A DNA stretch of 64,000 nucleotides, from contig NZ_CP026498.1 in the NCBI RefSeq assembly GCF_002953255.1, forward strand, positions 4,754,313 to 4,818,312. Reading direction: 5' to 3'. Below are positions 44,614 to 53,692 of the stretch, piece after piece. A model generated the notes under the pieces. The model worked only from the letters and a program-made list of their open reading frames with translations. It did no database searches and had not been told where the DNA came from. The position numbers and the translations under genes are program-made. Within the stretch, counting starts at the first letter, position 1; each line of letters opens with the position of its first letter. Origin of the DNA: Streptomyces sp. CB01881. Its GTDB lineage: Bacteria; Actinomycetota; Actinomycetes; Streptomycetales; Streptomycetaceae.

Positions 44614-44764
44614 CCAACGGTGCCCGGCCCCGGCGCGGTGACGCGCCGCGGGGCCGGGCCGACGGCCCGATGACGGCCGGAAGACGGGCGTGCGGGCCCG
44701 TCCCGGCATCCCGCCGTGCCCACCACGGCCCCGGCCTGGTCCGCCTGGGGCCCCGGCACGGCTC

Positions 44765-44818
44765 CCGAAGCGGCCGCAGGGCGTACAGCTGCTGTCACGC
44801 GCCTTGCGGCCGCTTCGG
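44765..44818 (+). terminator. Strong terminator at the end of the ethylmalonyl-CoA genes
   Basis: A 19-bp stem (44765-44783 with 44800-44818, one G-U pair). The loop contains another small hairpin (ACAGC-T-GCTGT). Confidence 0.8.
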
Positions 44819-44914
44819 CGCACCCTCGTGCGTGCCGCCGGCGAACGGCGCCGCGCCGCACCCGGTTCGCCGGCCCGTCCGTTGAGACATGAGTCACCAG
44901 CCCTGCCCGGACCC

Positions 44915-44943
44915 TTGGGAACCGGAGCGGGGCGAGCTACGGT
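44915..44943 (+). promoter_or_regulatory. Promoter candidate for psd-pssA
   Basis: TTGGGA (44915-44920), 17 bases, TACGGT (44938-44943). It would give a leader of about 170 bases before psd. The -35 box is imperfect. Confidence 0.35.
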
Positions 44944-45119
44944 CGTATACCAAGGAGGCGCAACGACGCCTCACGCAGGACACATGAACGAGCAGGCGGG
45001 TTGCCCACCCACCGTGTGCTCCCGATAGCATCCACCGGGACAGCAGCCGTCCCTCTATTACTCGATCCCCGCGGTGGCCCCCGTCCAGCGGCCATGTTCC
45101 CCCGCGACAAAGGTCTTCG

Positions 45120-45812
45120 ATGCCCATCAGCCCGTCCCCTCACACCTCCGTCACGGACCGCGATGCCCTCGCACCCACGACGGCCGGTCGGCGACCCCGC
45201 GTGACCATCGCGCGCGGAGCCACCCCCTGGTTCGTCCCCACCCTCGCCACGGCCGCCCTGACCACCGCCCTCACCCGGCGCAGTGGCAAGTGGGCCCTGG
45301 CGGCGGTACCCGCCTGTGCGCTCGGCGCGGGCATGCTGTGGTTCTTCCGCGACCCCGAGCGTGAGATCGGCACGGGCAGAGTGATCTCCCCCGCCGACGG
45401 CGTGGTGCAGAGCATCGACGCCTGGCCGGACGGCCGCACCCGGGTGGCGATCTTCATGAGCCCGCTCAACGTCCACGTCAACCGGGCGCCCCTACCCGGC
45501 ACGGTGGCGTCGGTGGAGCACGTCGCGGGCGGTTTCGTGCCCGCGTTCAACAAGGACAGCGACCAGAACGAGCGGGTCGTCTGGCACTTCGACACCGAAC
45601 TCGGCGACATCGAGATGGTGCAGATCGCGGGGGCCGTGGCCCGCCGGATCGTGCCGTACGTGGACGCCGGTACCAAGGTCGAGCAGGGCGATCGGATCGG
45701 TCTGATCCGCTTCGGGTCCCGGGTCGACACCTACCTGCCGGCCGGCGTCGAGGTCGGCGTCGAGGTCGGCCAGAAGACCACAGCCGGGGTGACTCGCCTT
45801 GACCGTGACTGA
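45120..45812 (+). CDS. psd: Phosphatidylserine decarboxylase proenzyme
   Basis: 230 residues; ATG at 45120 after AAAGG. A membrane hairpin (ALTTALTRRSGKWALAAVPA, LGAGMLWFF) then the decarboxylase domain FRDPEREIGTGRVISPADGV, FMSPLNVHVNRAP and the processing site RFGSRVDTYLP near residue 197. Self-cleavage between Gly and Ser there makes the pyruvoyl group. This short type is the actinomycete/archaeal-like form. It makes phosphatidylethanolamine from phosphatidylserine and is encoded together with the synthase. Overlaps pssA by 14 bases. Confidence 0.95.
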   Translation: MPISPSPHTSVTDRDALAPTTAGRRPRVTIARGATPWFVPTLATAALTTALTRRSGKWALAAVPACALGAGMLWFFRDPEREIGTGRVISPADGVVQSIDAWPDGRTRVAIFMSPLNVHVNRAPLPGTVASVEHVAGGFVPAFNKDSDQNERVVWHFDTELGDIEMVQIAGAVARRIVPYVDAGTKVEQGDRIGLIRFGSRVDTYLPAGVEVGVEVGQKTTAGVTRLDRD

Positions 45813-46677
45813 ACCTGAGACCATCGTCGGCCTGGACGACGAGGAGACGGCCCTGCGCCGTCGCCGCTGGGCGCGCGACCGCGAGCTGCGTGCTCCGCGC
45901 TCCCCGCAGCACCTGTCCACCGCCGACTTCCTGACCCTGGGGAACGCCGTCTGCGGCTTCCTGGCGATCTACTCGATCACCACCGGGGTCCTCGTCCCGC
46001 ACATCACCAACCCGGACGCCGCTCCGGACAAGCACAGCGCCGCCACCGCGGTGACGCTGCTGCTGATCGGTTCGATGTGCGACCTCTTCGACGGCCTGGT
46101 GGCGCGCAAGCTGCGCTCCTCCGCCCTCGGGGCCGAGCTCGACAACCTGGCCGACCTGATCAGCTTCGGCATCGCGCCGGCCTACTTCGTCGCGGTCTGG
46201 GGCATGGTCTCGCCGGGCTCCGACAGCCGGCTCTCGGCCCTGATCGCACTGACGGTGCTGCTGTCCGTGGTGCTGCGGCTGGCCCGCTTCTCGGCCGTGA
46301 AGATGCGGCCCGGGGTGTTCCAGGGCATGCCGTGCCCGATGGGCGCCATGACGGTGATCGCCATCGTGCTGCTGGACCCGCCGTTCCTGCCCGGCCTGCT
46401 GGCCATTGCGGGCACCGCGTACCTGATGATGAGCCGGATCGAGTACCCGAAGCCGCAGGGGCTGCTGGCCACCGCCACGCTCTGCTGGATCGTCCTCTCG
46501 ATCGGCTGCCTGGCGGCCTGGGCGACCGGCCTCAAGGGCGGCGACTACCTGCTGCACATCGGCGCCTACGGCCAGATCACGCTGGCCGCGATGGCCCCGC
46601 TGCTGGTCATCCGGCGCAAGGTCGGCCAGAAGGTCGGGGACGTGCGGGCGCGCCGCGCCGAGTCACGGCTCGACTGA
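45799..46677 (+). CDS. pssA: CDP-diacylglycerol-serine O-phosphatidyltransferase
   Basis: 292 residues if the TTG at 45799 starts (MTVTEPETIVG); a GTG two codons on is equally possible. CDP-alcohol phosphatidyltransferase motif DG-x2-AR-x8-G-x3-D-x3-D is seen as LFDGLVARKLRSSALGAELD and NLAD. About eight membrane helices, for example LTLGNAVCGFLAIYSITTGV and LIALTVLLSVVLRLARF. It makes phosphatidylserine, which Psd then decarboxylates. Translationally coupled with psd and closed by a strong terminator. Confidence 0.95.
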   Translation: MTVTEPETIVGLDDEETALRRRRWARDRELRAPRSPQHLSTADFLTLGNAVCGFLAIYSITTGVLVPHITNPDAAPDKHSAATAVTLLLIGSMCDLFDGLVARKLRSSALGAELDNLADLISFGIAPAYFVAVWGMVSPGSDSRLSALIALTVLLSVVLRLARFSAVKMRPGVFQGMPCPMGAMTVIAIVLLDPPFLPGLLAIAGTAYLMMSRIEYPKPQGLLATATLCWIVLSIGCLAAWATGLKGGDYLLHIGAYGQITLAAMAPLLVIRRKVGQKVGDVRARRAESRLD

Positions 46678-46688
46678 TCACGACACGC

Positions 46689-46735
46689 ACGACGAAGGGC
46701 CCGGATCCGGTGAACGGATCCGGGCCCTTCGTCGT
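46689..46735. terminator. 21-bp stem terminator after pssA
   Basis: Positions 46689-46709 pair perfectly with 46715-46735 around GTGAA. It separates pssA from the converging gene and may act both ways. Confidence 0.88.
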
Positions 46736-46839
46736 ACCCGGTGTCGTCCGGGCGGCGGGGCGTCGTGCGGGCGGTGCGGTAGTTCAGGCGGCTCAGACGC
46801 AGGCGCAGGGCTCAGGCGCAGGGCCCGGGCGTCGGCGGC

Positions 46840-48342
46840 TCAGGCGCCGCCGCGGTGGACGCTGAAGGCCGAACGGCGGGCCGCGCGGGCCACTCCCGGG
46901 TCGGGGTGGACCCCGGAGACGGCGGTCAGCACCGAGGCGGCCCGGGGGTGCCCGGACTGCCGGGCGCGGGCGAACAGCCGGACCGGGTCACCGGCCGAGG
47001 CGCCCTCGACGTGGCCGACCAGCAGCTCGGTCTCCCCGTGGTCCAGCACGGCCGCGGCGGTGTCCACCCAGAGCCAGGCGGCGTCCTCCGCGCCGAGCAC
47101 GTCCGCCGGGGCGACGCCCTCGTCCGACTGCTCGGCCAGCCAGAGCAGCGCGTATGGACGCAGCACCGGCTCGTCGACGGCGGCCCGGACGGCCTGCTCG
47201 GCGGTGGAACCGGCCACGCGCAGCGCCTCGAAGGCGAGGCCACGCACCAGGGCGTCGTCGCCCTGCGCGGCGTCCAGCAGCTCGGCCACCGCCCGGTCGG
47301 CCGGGCGGGCGGCCACCCAGGCGCGGAACTCGGCGCGGGCCGGGCCCGGCGAGTAGTCGGCGCAGGCGTTGAGCAGTTCGAAGGCGCTCTGCTCGATGTG
47401 CCCGGCGGCGGTCTGCGCGACGGTGCAGATCTCCTCCAGCTTGGCCCGCACCGCCCAGTGCCCCAGCGGGGACAGTTCGGCGGCCTCGTCCTTGCGGACC
47501 ACCGCGCCGACGGCGGCGAGGCCGTCCAGCATCCAGTCCAGGACGGCGGCGACGTCGGCGGTCGCGGCCGGGGTGTCGATCTGCGGCTCGCGGCAGGTGC
47601 CGCGGACGGCCGAGACGGCGGACGCGGCGTGCGGCACGGGCGACAGGCCCAGCGCACCGGTACCGCCGCCCACCCGGCGCTCGTCCAGGCCCCGGCGCAG
47701 CAGCTCCAGCAGCTCGCTGTCGGCGACCGGGCCGGCCACCAGGTGCAGGAAGGAGAGCAGCTGCGGCGCCTGGTCGACGGCCTGCCCGGCGAGCACCGCG
47801 AAGACGCCGCGCAGGGCGGCCGGCGGCACCGGGGCGAGCAGCGTCCAGGCGTCGAACAGCGCCGACCAGCCGCGGACCACGGCCTCGTCGTCGTGCTCCC
47901 AGGCGTGCAGGCGCCAGCCGGGGGCGGCGCCGCCGTCCCGGGCCTCGACCAGGCCGACGAGCAGGGCCTGGCCCCACGCGTTGGCGGCGGCACCGACCGT
48001 CATGGCCAGCGCGCGGCCGGCGGCGCGGGCGTCCTCGGGGAGCAGCTCGCCGCGCTTGTCGACCTCGGAGAGTTCGCCGGCCCAGCGGGCGATGCGGACG
48101 GCGTCGACCAGCATCCGGCGGGCCAGCGGGGCGAGCTCGGCGGGAGCGGGGAAGCCCTCGGGCACCGGGACCCGGCCGCGGCCGGGGGCGGGTGCGGGGC
48201 CTCGTCGGCGGGGTACGCCGGGGCCGCCCGGCCGGGCGCCGGCGGGGCGGTAGGCCGTTCCGGGGAGACGGGTCACCGTCGCACCGGAACCGATCGTCGG
48301 CGGGAGCGGGGCATCACGGTCGCGCGGGTTCCGAGACGTCAC
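46840..48342 (-). CDS. Conserved actinomycete protein of unknown function
   Basis: 500 residues from a GTG at 48342 (VTSRNPRDRDAPLPPTIG) with GGGGAAGA upstream; the frame is open ten codons further. After a 60-residue disordered N-terminus rich in Pro, Arg and Gly, the protein is almost wholly alpha-helical and Ala/Leu-rich, in pairs of helices like HEAT or TPR repeats: ELAPLARRMLVDAVRIARWA, ALLVGLVEARDGGAAPGWRL, AVVRGWSALFDAWTLLAPVP. The C-terminus (LFARARQSGHPRAASVLTAV) also has an armadillo-like look. No catalytic motif, membrane helix or export signal. Alone on its transcript. Confidence 0.7.
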   Translation of the reverse strand: MTSRNPRDRDAPLPPTIGSGATVTRLPGTAYRPAGARPGGPGVPRRRGPAPAPGRGRVPVPEGFPAPAELAPLARRMLVDAVRIARWAGELSEVDKRGELLPEDARAAGRALAMTVGAAANAWGQALLVGLVEARDGGAAPGWRLHAWEHDDEAVVRGWSALFDAWTLLAPVPPAALRGVFAVLAGQAVDQAPQLLSFLHLVAGPVADSELLELLRRGLDERRVGGGTGALGLSPVPHAASAVSAVRGTCREPQIDTPAATADVAAVLDWMLDGLAAVGAVVRKDEAAELSPLGHWAVRAKLEEICTVAQTAAGHIEQSAFELLNACADYSPGPARAEFRAWVAARPADRAVAELLDAAQGDDALVRGLAFEALRVAGSTAEQAVRAAVDEPVLRPYALLWLAEQSDEGVAPADVLGAEDAAWLWVDTAAAVLDHGETELLVGHVEGASAGDPVRLFARARQSGHPRAASVLTAVSGVHPDPGVARAARRSAFSVHRGGA

Positions 48343-48555
48343 GTCGTGCAGTCTTCCCCTTGTACCGGCCATCTGTCACATCCGGTTCGCCGCGGGCCGC
48401 GGGAGGCGGCCGCGGGGGGTCCACAAGATCGGGCAACAGAGGCCAAACCGCCTGGCCGGATCTGTGTGGCGTGATCATGCCAGAGTTGGGCGGGACGGTC
48501 TCCGGGTGGTCACGGGAGGGGCCGGAGAGCCGCCTGGGACTGGAGGAACGGCGGG

Positions 48556-49677
48556 CTAGAGGAACGGTGTGAGCCAGCGGCGGAGCTGCTCCTCGTAGCG
48601 GGCGGGGTCGGCGTTCCAGAGGGCGGCGTGGTCGCCGCCGGGGACCGGCTGGAGGCTGACCACGTCGGAGCGGCGCCCCGCCAGCCGCGCGGCGGCCCGC
48701 CAGGGCGCCACCGGGTCGTCGGGGCCGTGCAGGACGAGGGTGGGCACCCGCAGGTCGGTGCCGTCCGCGATCCGGGCGAAGTCGGCCAGGTCGACGCCGG
48801 TCCGGCCCTCCACCGCCAGGGCGCCGAGCTCGGCGGCGGTGCCGCGGTAGCCGGAGCGGGCGGCGCCCCGGCGGGCGGTGGCGGGCAGGTCGAGGACGGG
48901 CGAGTCCAGGACCAGGCTGCTGACCGAGGAGGCCCAGGCGGACCGGGCGGCGGTCTGCAGGGCGATGGTGGCGCCGAGCGACCAGCCGTAGAGGATGACC
49001 CTCCCGGCGCCGTTGTCCAGGGCGAGCCGCACGGCCGCCTCGACGTCCCGCCACTCGGTCTCGCCGAAGTGGCCGAGCCCGTCGGGGGAGGAGGGGGCGC
49101 CCGCGTCGCCGCGGTAGGTGACGGCGAGAGCGGGCAGGCCGAGCCGGTCCAGCAGCGGGAGCACCGGGAGGACCTGCTGCCGGTCGGCGCCGGAGCCGTG
49201 GACCAGGACGACCCAGGTGCCGCGCATGCCGTCCAGGTACCAGGCGGGGAGGGCGCCCAGCTCGCCCGCGGCGGCGGTCTCGGAGAACGGCAGGCCGAGG
49301 GCGGTGGTCGGGTCGCCCGTGTGGACACGGGGGGTGAAGCGGACCACGGTGCCGGAGGTCAGGGTGCCGCGGTCGGCGCGGACCAGCCGCCGGGTGACGC
49401 CCTGCGCGTCCTCGTGCAGGACCTCCTCGACCACGGCGTGCCCGCCGTCCCCCCACTCGACGGCCCAGCGGCCGGGGCGGGTGCTCTCCGGGCTGCGGGT
49501 GAAGGTGACACGCCCGGCGGCGAGGGCCTTGACCAGGACGGGGCCGGTGGGTCGGTCCTGGGCCTTCACCGGGTGGACCATCCGCTCGGACGCCCTCCGG
49601 CCGATGACCAGCACGGCGGCCCCGGCGCCGGCACCGACGACGGCGGCCGCCACGACGGCTGCGGTTCCCCAACGCAT
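48556..49677 (-). CDS. Membrane-anchored alpha/beta hydrolase
   Basis: 373 residues; ATG at 49677 after GGGGAG. A single N-terminal helix (RWGTAAVVAAAVVGAGAGAA) anchors it, followed by about 110 residues of accessory region and an alpha/beta hydrolase domain: WVVLVHGSGADRQQVLPVLP (oxyanion HG), ILYGWSLGATIALQ (nucleophile Ser), LHGPDDPVAPW (Asp) and GGDHAALW (His). It is like esterase/peptidase-type serine hydrolases (BAAT/DAP-like). Substrate unknown. Confidence 0.87.
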   Translation of the reverse strand: MRWGTAAVVAAAVVGAGAGAAVLVIGRRASERMVHPVKAQDRPTGPVLVKALAAGRVTFTRSPESTRPGRWAVEWGDGGHAVVEEVLHEDAQGVTRRLVRADRGTLTSGTVVRFTPRVHTGDPTTALGLPFSETAAAGELGALPAWYLDGMRGTWVVLVHGSGADRQQVLPVLPLLDRLGLPALAVTYRGDAGAPSSPDGLGHFGETEWRDVEAAVRLALDNGAGRVILYGWSLGATIALQTAARSAWASSVSSLVLDSPVLDLPATARRGAARSGYRGTAAELGALAVEGRTGVDLADFARIADGTDLRVPTLVLHGPDDPVAPWRAAARLAGRRSDVVSLQPVPGGDHAALWNADPARYEEQLRRWLTPFL

Positions 49678-49739
49678 ATCGCTCCCCGCTCTGTAGGTCG
49701 CGGACTGGGCAGTGTGCCCACCAGTCCACTCGCGGAGAC

Positions 49740-49948
49740 GGCGGCCGGCCACCGGACACGGCCGTCCGGGTCACACCGGGCCGCACCGGGCGGCACCGGG
49801 CCACGCCGGGACGCCCGTCACGCCGAGGAGCACCGGCCGCACCGGGACGGGGTCACCTCGGTCCGGCGTCAGCTCGACACGGCGTCGCCCCGGCACCTCG
49901 GCACGGCGTCACCCCGGCACGGCGTCACCTCGGGGTGCGGCCCTCCGG
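49740..49948. repeat. Degenerate GC-rich tandem repeat tract
   Basis: About 200 bases built of imperfect short units such as CACCGGGCCG, CACGGCGTCAC and CCCCGGCAC, between two minus-strand genes. CGGCACGGCGTCACC occurs twice within 49895-49930. It is directly downstream of the repeat-rich 3' end of the HTH gene. No gene is seen in it. Confidence 0.5.
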
Positions 49949-50692
49949 TCAGACCGGGATCCCGGTGTCCCGCCGGCCGAGCAGCTCCCAGAACCGCTCG
50001 TCGAGCGGCTGCTCCCGACCCGCGGTGCGCCGCCCCGCGGTGTGCCGCGCCGCGGTGTGCCGCGCCGCCGGGGCCGGGGAGCCCCAGCTGCCCGCGCCCC
50101 AGTGGGAGGAGACCTGGTTCTCGTTCTGCAGCACCGCCAGCACGGCGGCGAGGTCCTGCTCGTGCACCGGCACGATCCGGCCGATCGCCCGGGCCTGCGC
50201 CTGCCAGCGGCCGTCCACGCACTGCCGCAGCCGCTGGTCCAGCTCGTCCCGACGGCCCGTCACCGCGACCAGCTCGCGCAGCGTCAGGCCGAGCACCTGG
50301 GCGAGCGCGTGGGTCTGCTCCCCGTCGCCGTCCCAGCGGTCGGTGGCCTCGGCCCGCTGGTAGTGGTGCAGGGGTATGCCGATCCGGCGGGCGGCGTTCT
50401 CCTGGCCGAGCTCGCGGGCGACCCGGAAGTCCCGCAGCCGGGCCGGGCGGACCCCCATCAGCTGCACCGGCGGGCACCAGAGGGCGCGGGCCAGCGCGAT
50501 GAACTCCTCCTCGGCAGGGCGCAGCTCGCCGCTCTCCCAGCCGAGCACGTGGGCGGGCAGCAGCCGGACCCCGTGCGCGGCCATGCCCTCGACGACCTGT
50601 TCGGGGGTCAGGCCGAGGCCGGCCCGGTGCGCGCGGGCGGCCGCGGGTGAGAAGGGCACCGGAGGGACGGCGGGGGACTGTCTGCGTCGCAT
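49949..50692 (-). CDS. Helix-turn-helix (XRE-like) transcriptional regulator
   Basis: 247 residues from an ATG at 50692 (MRRRQSPAVPPVPFSPAAAR). Two HTH_XRE-like units are recognised: PEQVVEGMAAHGVRLLPAHV-LGWESGELRPAEEEFIALARAL and FRVARELGQENAARRIGIPL-HHYQRAEATDRW-THALAQVLGL. A C-terminal helical part follows (LDQRLRQCVDGRWQAQARAI) and then a degenerate repeat, RHTAARHTAGRRTAGRE, that is encoded by near-identical DNA units and is likely to vary in length. Target genes are unknown; it stands divergent from the cobalamin operon. Confidence 0.8.
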   Translation of the reverse strand: MRRRQSPAVPPVPFSPAAARAHRAGLGLTPEQVVEGMAAHGVRLLPAHVLGWESGELRPAEEEFIALARALWCPPVQLMGVRPARLRDFRVARELGQENAARRIGIPLHHYQRAEATDRWDGDGEQTHALAQVLGLTLRELVAVTGRRDELDQRLRQCVDGRWQAQARAIGRIVPVHEQDLAAVLAVLQNENQVSSHWGAGSWGSPAPAARHTAARHTAGRRTAGREQPLDERFWELLGRRDTGIPV

Positions 50693-50890
50693 GGGACCCG
50701 ACGGTAGGGGCTGGTGGTTCGGTGCCCCAGCCGCCGAACGCACGAAGCACCGCTGTAGGGGTCTACATGCCGATGGACGATCGCACAGGCTGTCATGCCC
50801 CTGCGGGGGGTGATGATCAGAGGTAGCGACGGGGCCGAAATCGGGGCGGGAACCGTGCAGACCGTGTGACCAACCCCTCCGTGACCTTGG

Positions 50891-50920
50891 TTGACTCGCG
50901 GTTCGGCCGCGTGATGGGAT
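50891..50920 (+). promoter_or_regulatory. Promoter candidate of the cobalamin operon
   Basis: TTGACT (50891-50896), 18 bases, TGGGAT (50915-50920). The transcript would begin near 50927, just before the riboswitch. Confidence 0.5.
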
Positions 50921-50924
50921 CCTT

Positions 50925-51090
50925 CAGCCAATACGGAGGCATGCAGAGGAAGCCGGTGCGAGTCCGGCGCGGTCCCGCCACTGTCACCGGGGAGCACGTT
51001 CGGAACAGCCACGGCGGGCCGTCAGAAGCCGCTGGAAGGCCCGGGGGTGCGTCCGACCCGGAAGCCAGGAGACTCTCGCCCCCGGTACGT
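50925..51090 (+). ncRNA. Cobalamin riboswitch
   Basis: Conserved blocks of the B12 riboswitch in order: GAGGAAGCCGGTGCGAGTCC (about 50946), GGCGCGGTCCCGCCACTGTC, and GGAAGCCAGGAGACTCTCGC (about 51060). Paired arms lie between. It is directly upstream of cobD and so senses adenosylcobalamin and lowers expression of the cob genes. A small stem CAGGG-CGCGGA-CCCTG (51096-51111) follows and may be the expression platform, next to the GTGAGG ahead of the leader frame. Confidence 0.93.
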
Positions 51091-51129
51091 CGATCCAGGG
51101 CGCGGACCCTGAGTGAGGACACGCACGCG

Positions 51130-51183
51130 ATGCAGGCTGCCCCGACCCTCCGAGCTCTCTGCTGTCCGCCGTGCGCCCGCTGA
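51130..51183 (+). CDS. Possible 17-residue Cys-rich leader peptide overlapping cobD
   Basis: ATG 51130 opens [17 protein letters not shown] and stops at 51181-51183, inside the start of cobD (GTG 51171). A GTGAGG element lies about 12 bases upstream, whereas cobD has no ribosome site of its own. It may couple cobD translation to the riboswitch, and three Cys residues might make its own translation sensitive. Not proven; a chance frame is possible. Confidence 0.4.
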   Translation: MQAAPTLRALCCPPCAR

Positions 51184-52178
51184 CCCGCGCCGCGGCCTTC
51201 GCGCTGGGCGCCGTCGCGGGATACCTCGCCGACGCCCGGTTCGCCGACCCGCGCCGCGGCCACCCGGTGGCCGTCTTCGGCAGCGCGGCCGGCCGGCTGG
51301 AGAAGCGGCTCTGGCGCGACGACCGGGCCGCCGGCACCGCCTACACCGCGCTCTGCGTGGGCGCCGTCACGACCGGTGCGGTGGCCGCCGAGCGCGTCCT
51401 CGGCCGCCGTCCGGCGGGGCGGGCCGCGCTGGCCGCCGCCGCGACCTGGACGGTGCTCGGCGGCACCTCGCTGACCCGCGAGGCCCGGACCATCGGCCGC
51501 TCGCTCGCCGCGGGGGACCTGACGGCGGCCCGCGAGCGGCTGCCGCACCTGTGCGGGCGCGACCCGAGCGCGCTGGACGAGCAGCAGATCGCCCGCGCGG
51601 TGGTCGAGTCGGTCGCCGAGAACACCGCCGACGCCGTGGTCAACGCGCTGTTCTGGGGCACGGTCGCGGGCACGCCCGGGCTGCTGGCGTTCCGGGCCGT
51701 CAACACCCTGGACGCGATGGTCGGCCACCGCTCGCCGCGGCACGCCCGGTTCGGCTGGGCCTCGGCCCGGCTGGACGACGTGGCGGGCTGGCCCGGCGCC
51801 CGGCTGACCGCCCTGCTGACGGTGGCCGCCGCGCCCGAGCCCCGGACCGCCTGGCGGGTCTGGCGGCGGGACGGCTCCGCGCACCCGAGCCCCAACGCGG
51901 GCCAGGCCGAGTCGGCCTTCGCCGGCGCGGTCGGCGTCCGGCTCGGCGGCACCCTGCGGTACGGGGACGGGGCCTCCCCGGGGACGGCGGTCCCCCCGGC
52001 CGAAGGCCGGGGGAGGGTCGAGCACCGGCCGGTGCTGGGCGGGGAGCTGCGGCCGGTCGGGGTGGACGACATCGAGCGGGCCTGTGTGCTGTCCCGGAGG
52101 GTGGGCGCGCTGGCGCTGGGTACGACGGTCGCCGGGCACCTGCTGCTCCGGGCGGCCCTCAGGAGGGGAAAGGCATGA
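51171..52178 (+). CDS. cobD: Adenosylcobinamide-phosphate synthase CobD/CbiB
   Basis: 335 residues from the GTG at 51171 ([20 protein letters not shown]). Integral membrane protein with the family motifs [52 protein letters not shown] ([20 protein letters not shown]) and [23 protein letters not shown]. It attaches aminopropanol (or its phosphate) to adenosylcobyric acid. The start has no ribosome site and may be reached by coupling to the leader frame. The region 51960-52020 ([20 protein letters not shown]) is a species-specific insertion. Confidence 0.95.
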   Translation: MRPLTRAAAFALGAVAGYLADARFADPRRGHPVAVFGSAAGRLEKRLWRDDRAAGTAYTALCVGAVTTGAVAAERVLGRRPAGRAALAAAATWTVLGGTSLTREARTIGRSLAAGDLTAARERLPHLCGRDPSALDEQQIARAVVESVAENTADAVVNALFWGTVAGTPGLLAFRAVNTLDAMVGHRSPRHARFGWASARLDDVAGWPGARLTALLTVAAAPEPRTAWRVWRRDGSAHPSPNAGQAESAFAGAVGVRLGGTLRYGDGASPGTAVPPAEGRGRVEHRPVLGGELRPVGVDDIERACVLSRRVGALALGTTVAGHLLLRAALRRGKA

Positions 52179-53692
52179 GCAACGCACTGCTGGTCGCCGG
52201 AACGACCTCGGACGCGGGCAAGAGCGTGGTCACCGCGGGCATCTGCCGCTGGCTGGCCCGGCAGGGCGTCGGCGTCGCGCCGTTCAAGGCGCAGAACATG
52301 TCGCTGAACTCCTTCGTCACCGCCGACGGCGCCGAGATCGGCCGTGCCCAGGCGATGCAGGCCCAGGCCGCCAAGGTGGAACCCGAGGCGGCGATGAACC
52401 CGGTGCTGCTCAAGCCGGGCGCGGACGGCCGCAGCCAGGTGGTGCTGCTCGGCCGGCCCGTCGCCGAGGTCGGCGCGCTGGACTACCGCGAGCGCAAGCC
52501 CGTCCTGCTGGAGCGCGCCCTGGAGTGCCTGGCCGACCTGCGCAGCCGCTACGACGTGGTGGTCTGCGAGGGCGCCGGCTCGCCCGCCGAGATCAACCTG
52601 CGCGACCGCGACATCGCCAACATGGGCCTGGCGACCGCCGCCGGACTGCCCGTCGTGGTGGTCGGCGACATCGACCGCGGCGGGGTGTTCGCGGCGATGT
52701 ACGGGACGCTGGCGCTGCTCTCGGCGGAGGACCAGCGGCACGTGGCCGGCTGGTTCGTCAACAAGTTCCGGGGCGACGCGCGGCTGCTCGCGCCCGGCCT
52801 GGAGATGCTGCGCGAGCTGACCGGCCGCCCGGTGCTGGGCACCCTGCCGATGCTGCCGGACCTCTGGCTGGACGCCGAGGACTCGCTCGACCTGTCGACC
52901 GTGGTCGACCGGACCGCCGGGCGCGGGCCGCTCGGCGCGGACGTGCTGCGGGTGGCCGTGGTGCGCTTCCCCCGGCTCTCCAACTTCACCGACCTGGACG
53001 CGCTGGCCCAGGAGCCGGGCGTCCTGGTCCGCTGGGCCACCCGGCCCGAGGAGCTGGCCGACGCCGACCTGGTCGTGCTGCCCGGCACCCGGGCCACCGT
53101 CGCCGACCTCGCCTGGCTGCGCGAGCGGGGCCTGGAGCCGGCGCTCAAGGCGCGGGCGGCGGCGGGGCTGCCCGTCCTCGGGGTCTGCGGCGGCTACCAG
53201 ATGCTGGCGCGGGAGATCGTGGACGAGGTCGAGTCGAAGGCCGGCGCCGTCGACGGCCTCGGGCTGCTGCCCACGCACGTCCGGTTCGGCGCGGAGAAGG
53301 TGCTCGGCCGGCCGGTCGGCGAGGCGTACGGGCAGCGGGTCGAGGGGTACGAGATCCACCACGGGATCGTCGCGGTGGAGGGCGGAGAGGCCTTCCTGGA
53401 CGGCTGCCGGGTGGGTTCGGTCTGGGGGACGACCTGGCACGGCGCGCTGGAGAACGACGGGTTCCGGCGCGAACTGCTGCGCGAGGTGGCCGGGTTGTCG
53501 GGCCGGGCGTTCACGCCCGCGCCGGACGTCTCGTTCGCCGAGGCGCGCGAGGCCCGGCTCGACCGGCTGGGCGACCTGATCGAGGAGCACGCGGACACCG
53601 ACGCGCTGTGGAAGCTGATCGAGGGCGGGGTGCCGGCCGCGGGTTCGCTGCCGTTCCTGCCGCCCGGGGCCCCCTTGGAGAATCATGAGTGA
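52175..53692 (+). CDS. cobQ: Cobyric acid synthase
   Basis: 505 residues; ATG at 52175 overlaps the cobD stop (ATGA) and follows AGGAGGGGAAAGG. An N-terminal synthetase domain ([48 protein letters not shown]) and a C-terminal class I glutamine amidotransferase domain with GVCGGYQML (catalytic Cys) and the His in [11 protein letters not shown]. It amidates the b, d, e and g positions of adenosylcobyrinic a,c-diamide. Overlaps the next gene by 8 bases. Confidence 0.96.
   Translation: MSNALLVAGTTSDAGKSVVTAGICRWLARQGVGVAPFKAQNMSLNSFVTADGAEIGRAQAMQAQAAKVEPEAAMNPVLLKPGADGRSQVVLLGRPVAEVGALDYRERKPVLLERALECLADLRSRYDVVVCEGAGSPAEINLRDRDIANMGLATAAGLPVVVVGDIDRGGVFAAMYGTLALLSAEDQRHVAGWFVNKFRGDARLLAPGLEMLRELTGRPVLGTLPMLPDLWLDAEDSLDLSTVVDRTAGRGPLGADVLRVAVVRFPRLSNFTDLDALAQEPGVLVRWATRPEELADADLVVLPGTRATVADLAWLRERGLEPALKARAAAGLPVLGVCGGYQMLAREIVDEVESKAGAVDGLGLLPTHVRFGAEKVLGRPVGEAYGQRVEGYEIHHGIVAVEGGEAFLDGCRVGSVWGTTWHGALENDGFRRELLREVAGLSGRAFTPAPDVSFAEAREARLDRLGDLIEEHADTDALWKLIEGGVPAAGSLPFLPPGAPLENHE

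Noticed and set aside
44984..45028. A 14-codon frame MNEQAGCPPTVCSR in the psd leader
   Set aside because: Weak ribosome site and no link to the downstream start; not enough for a leader-peptide call.
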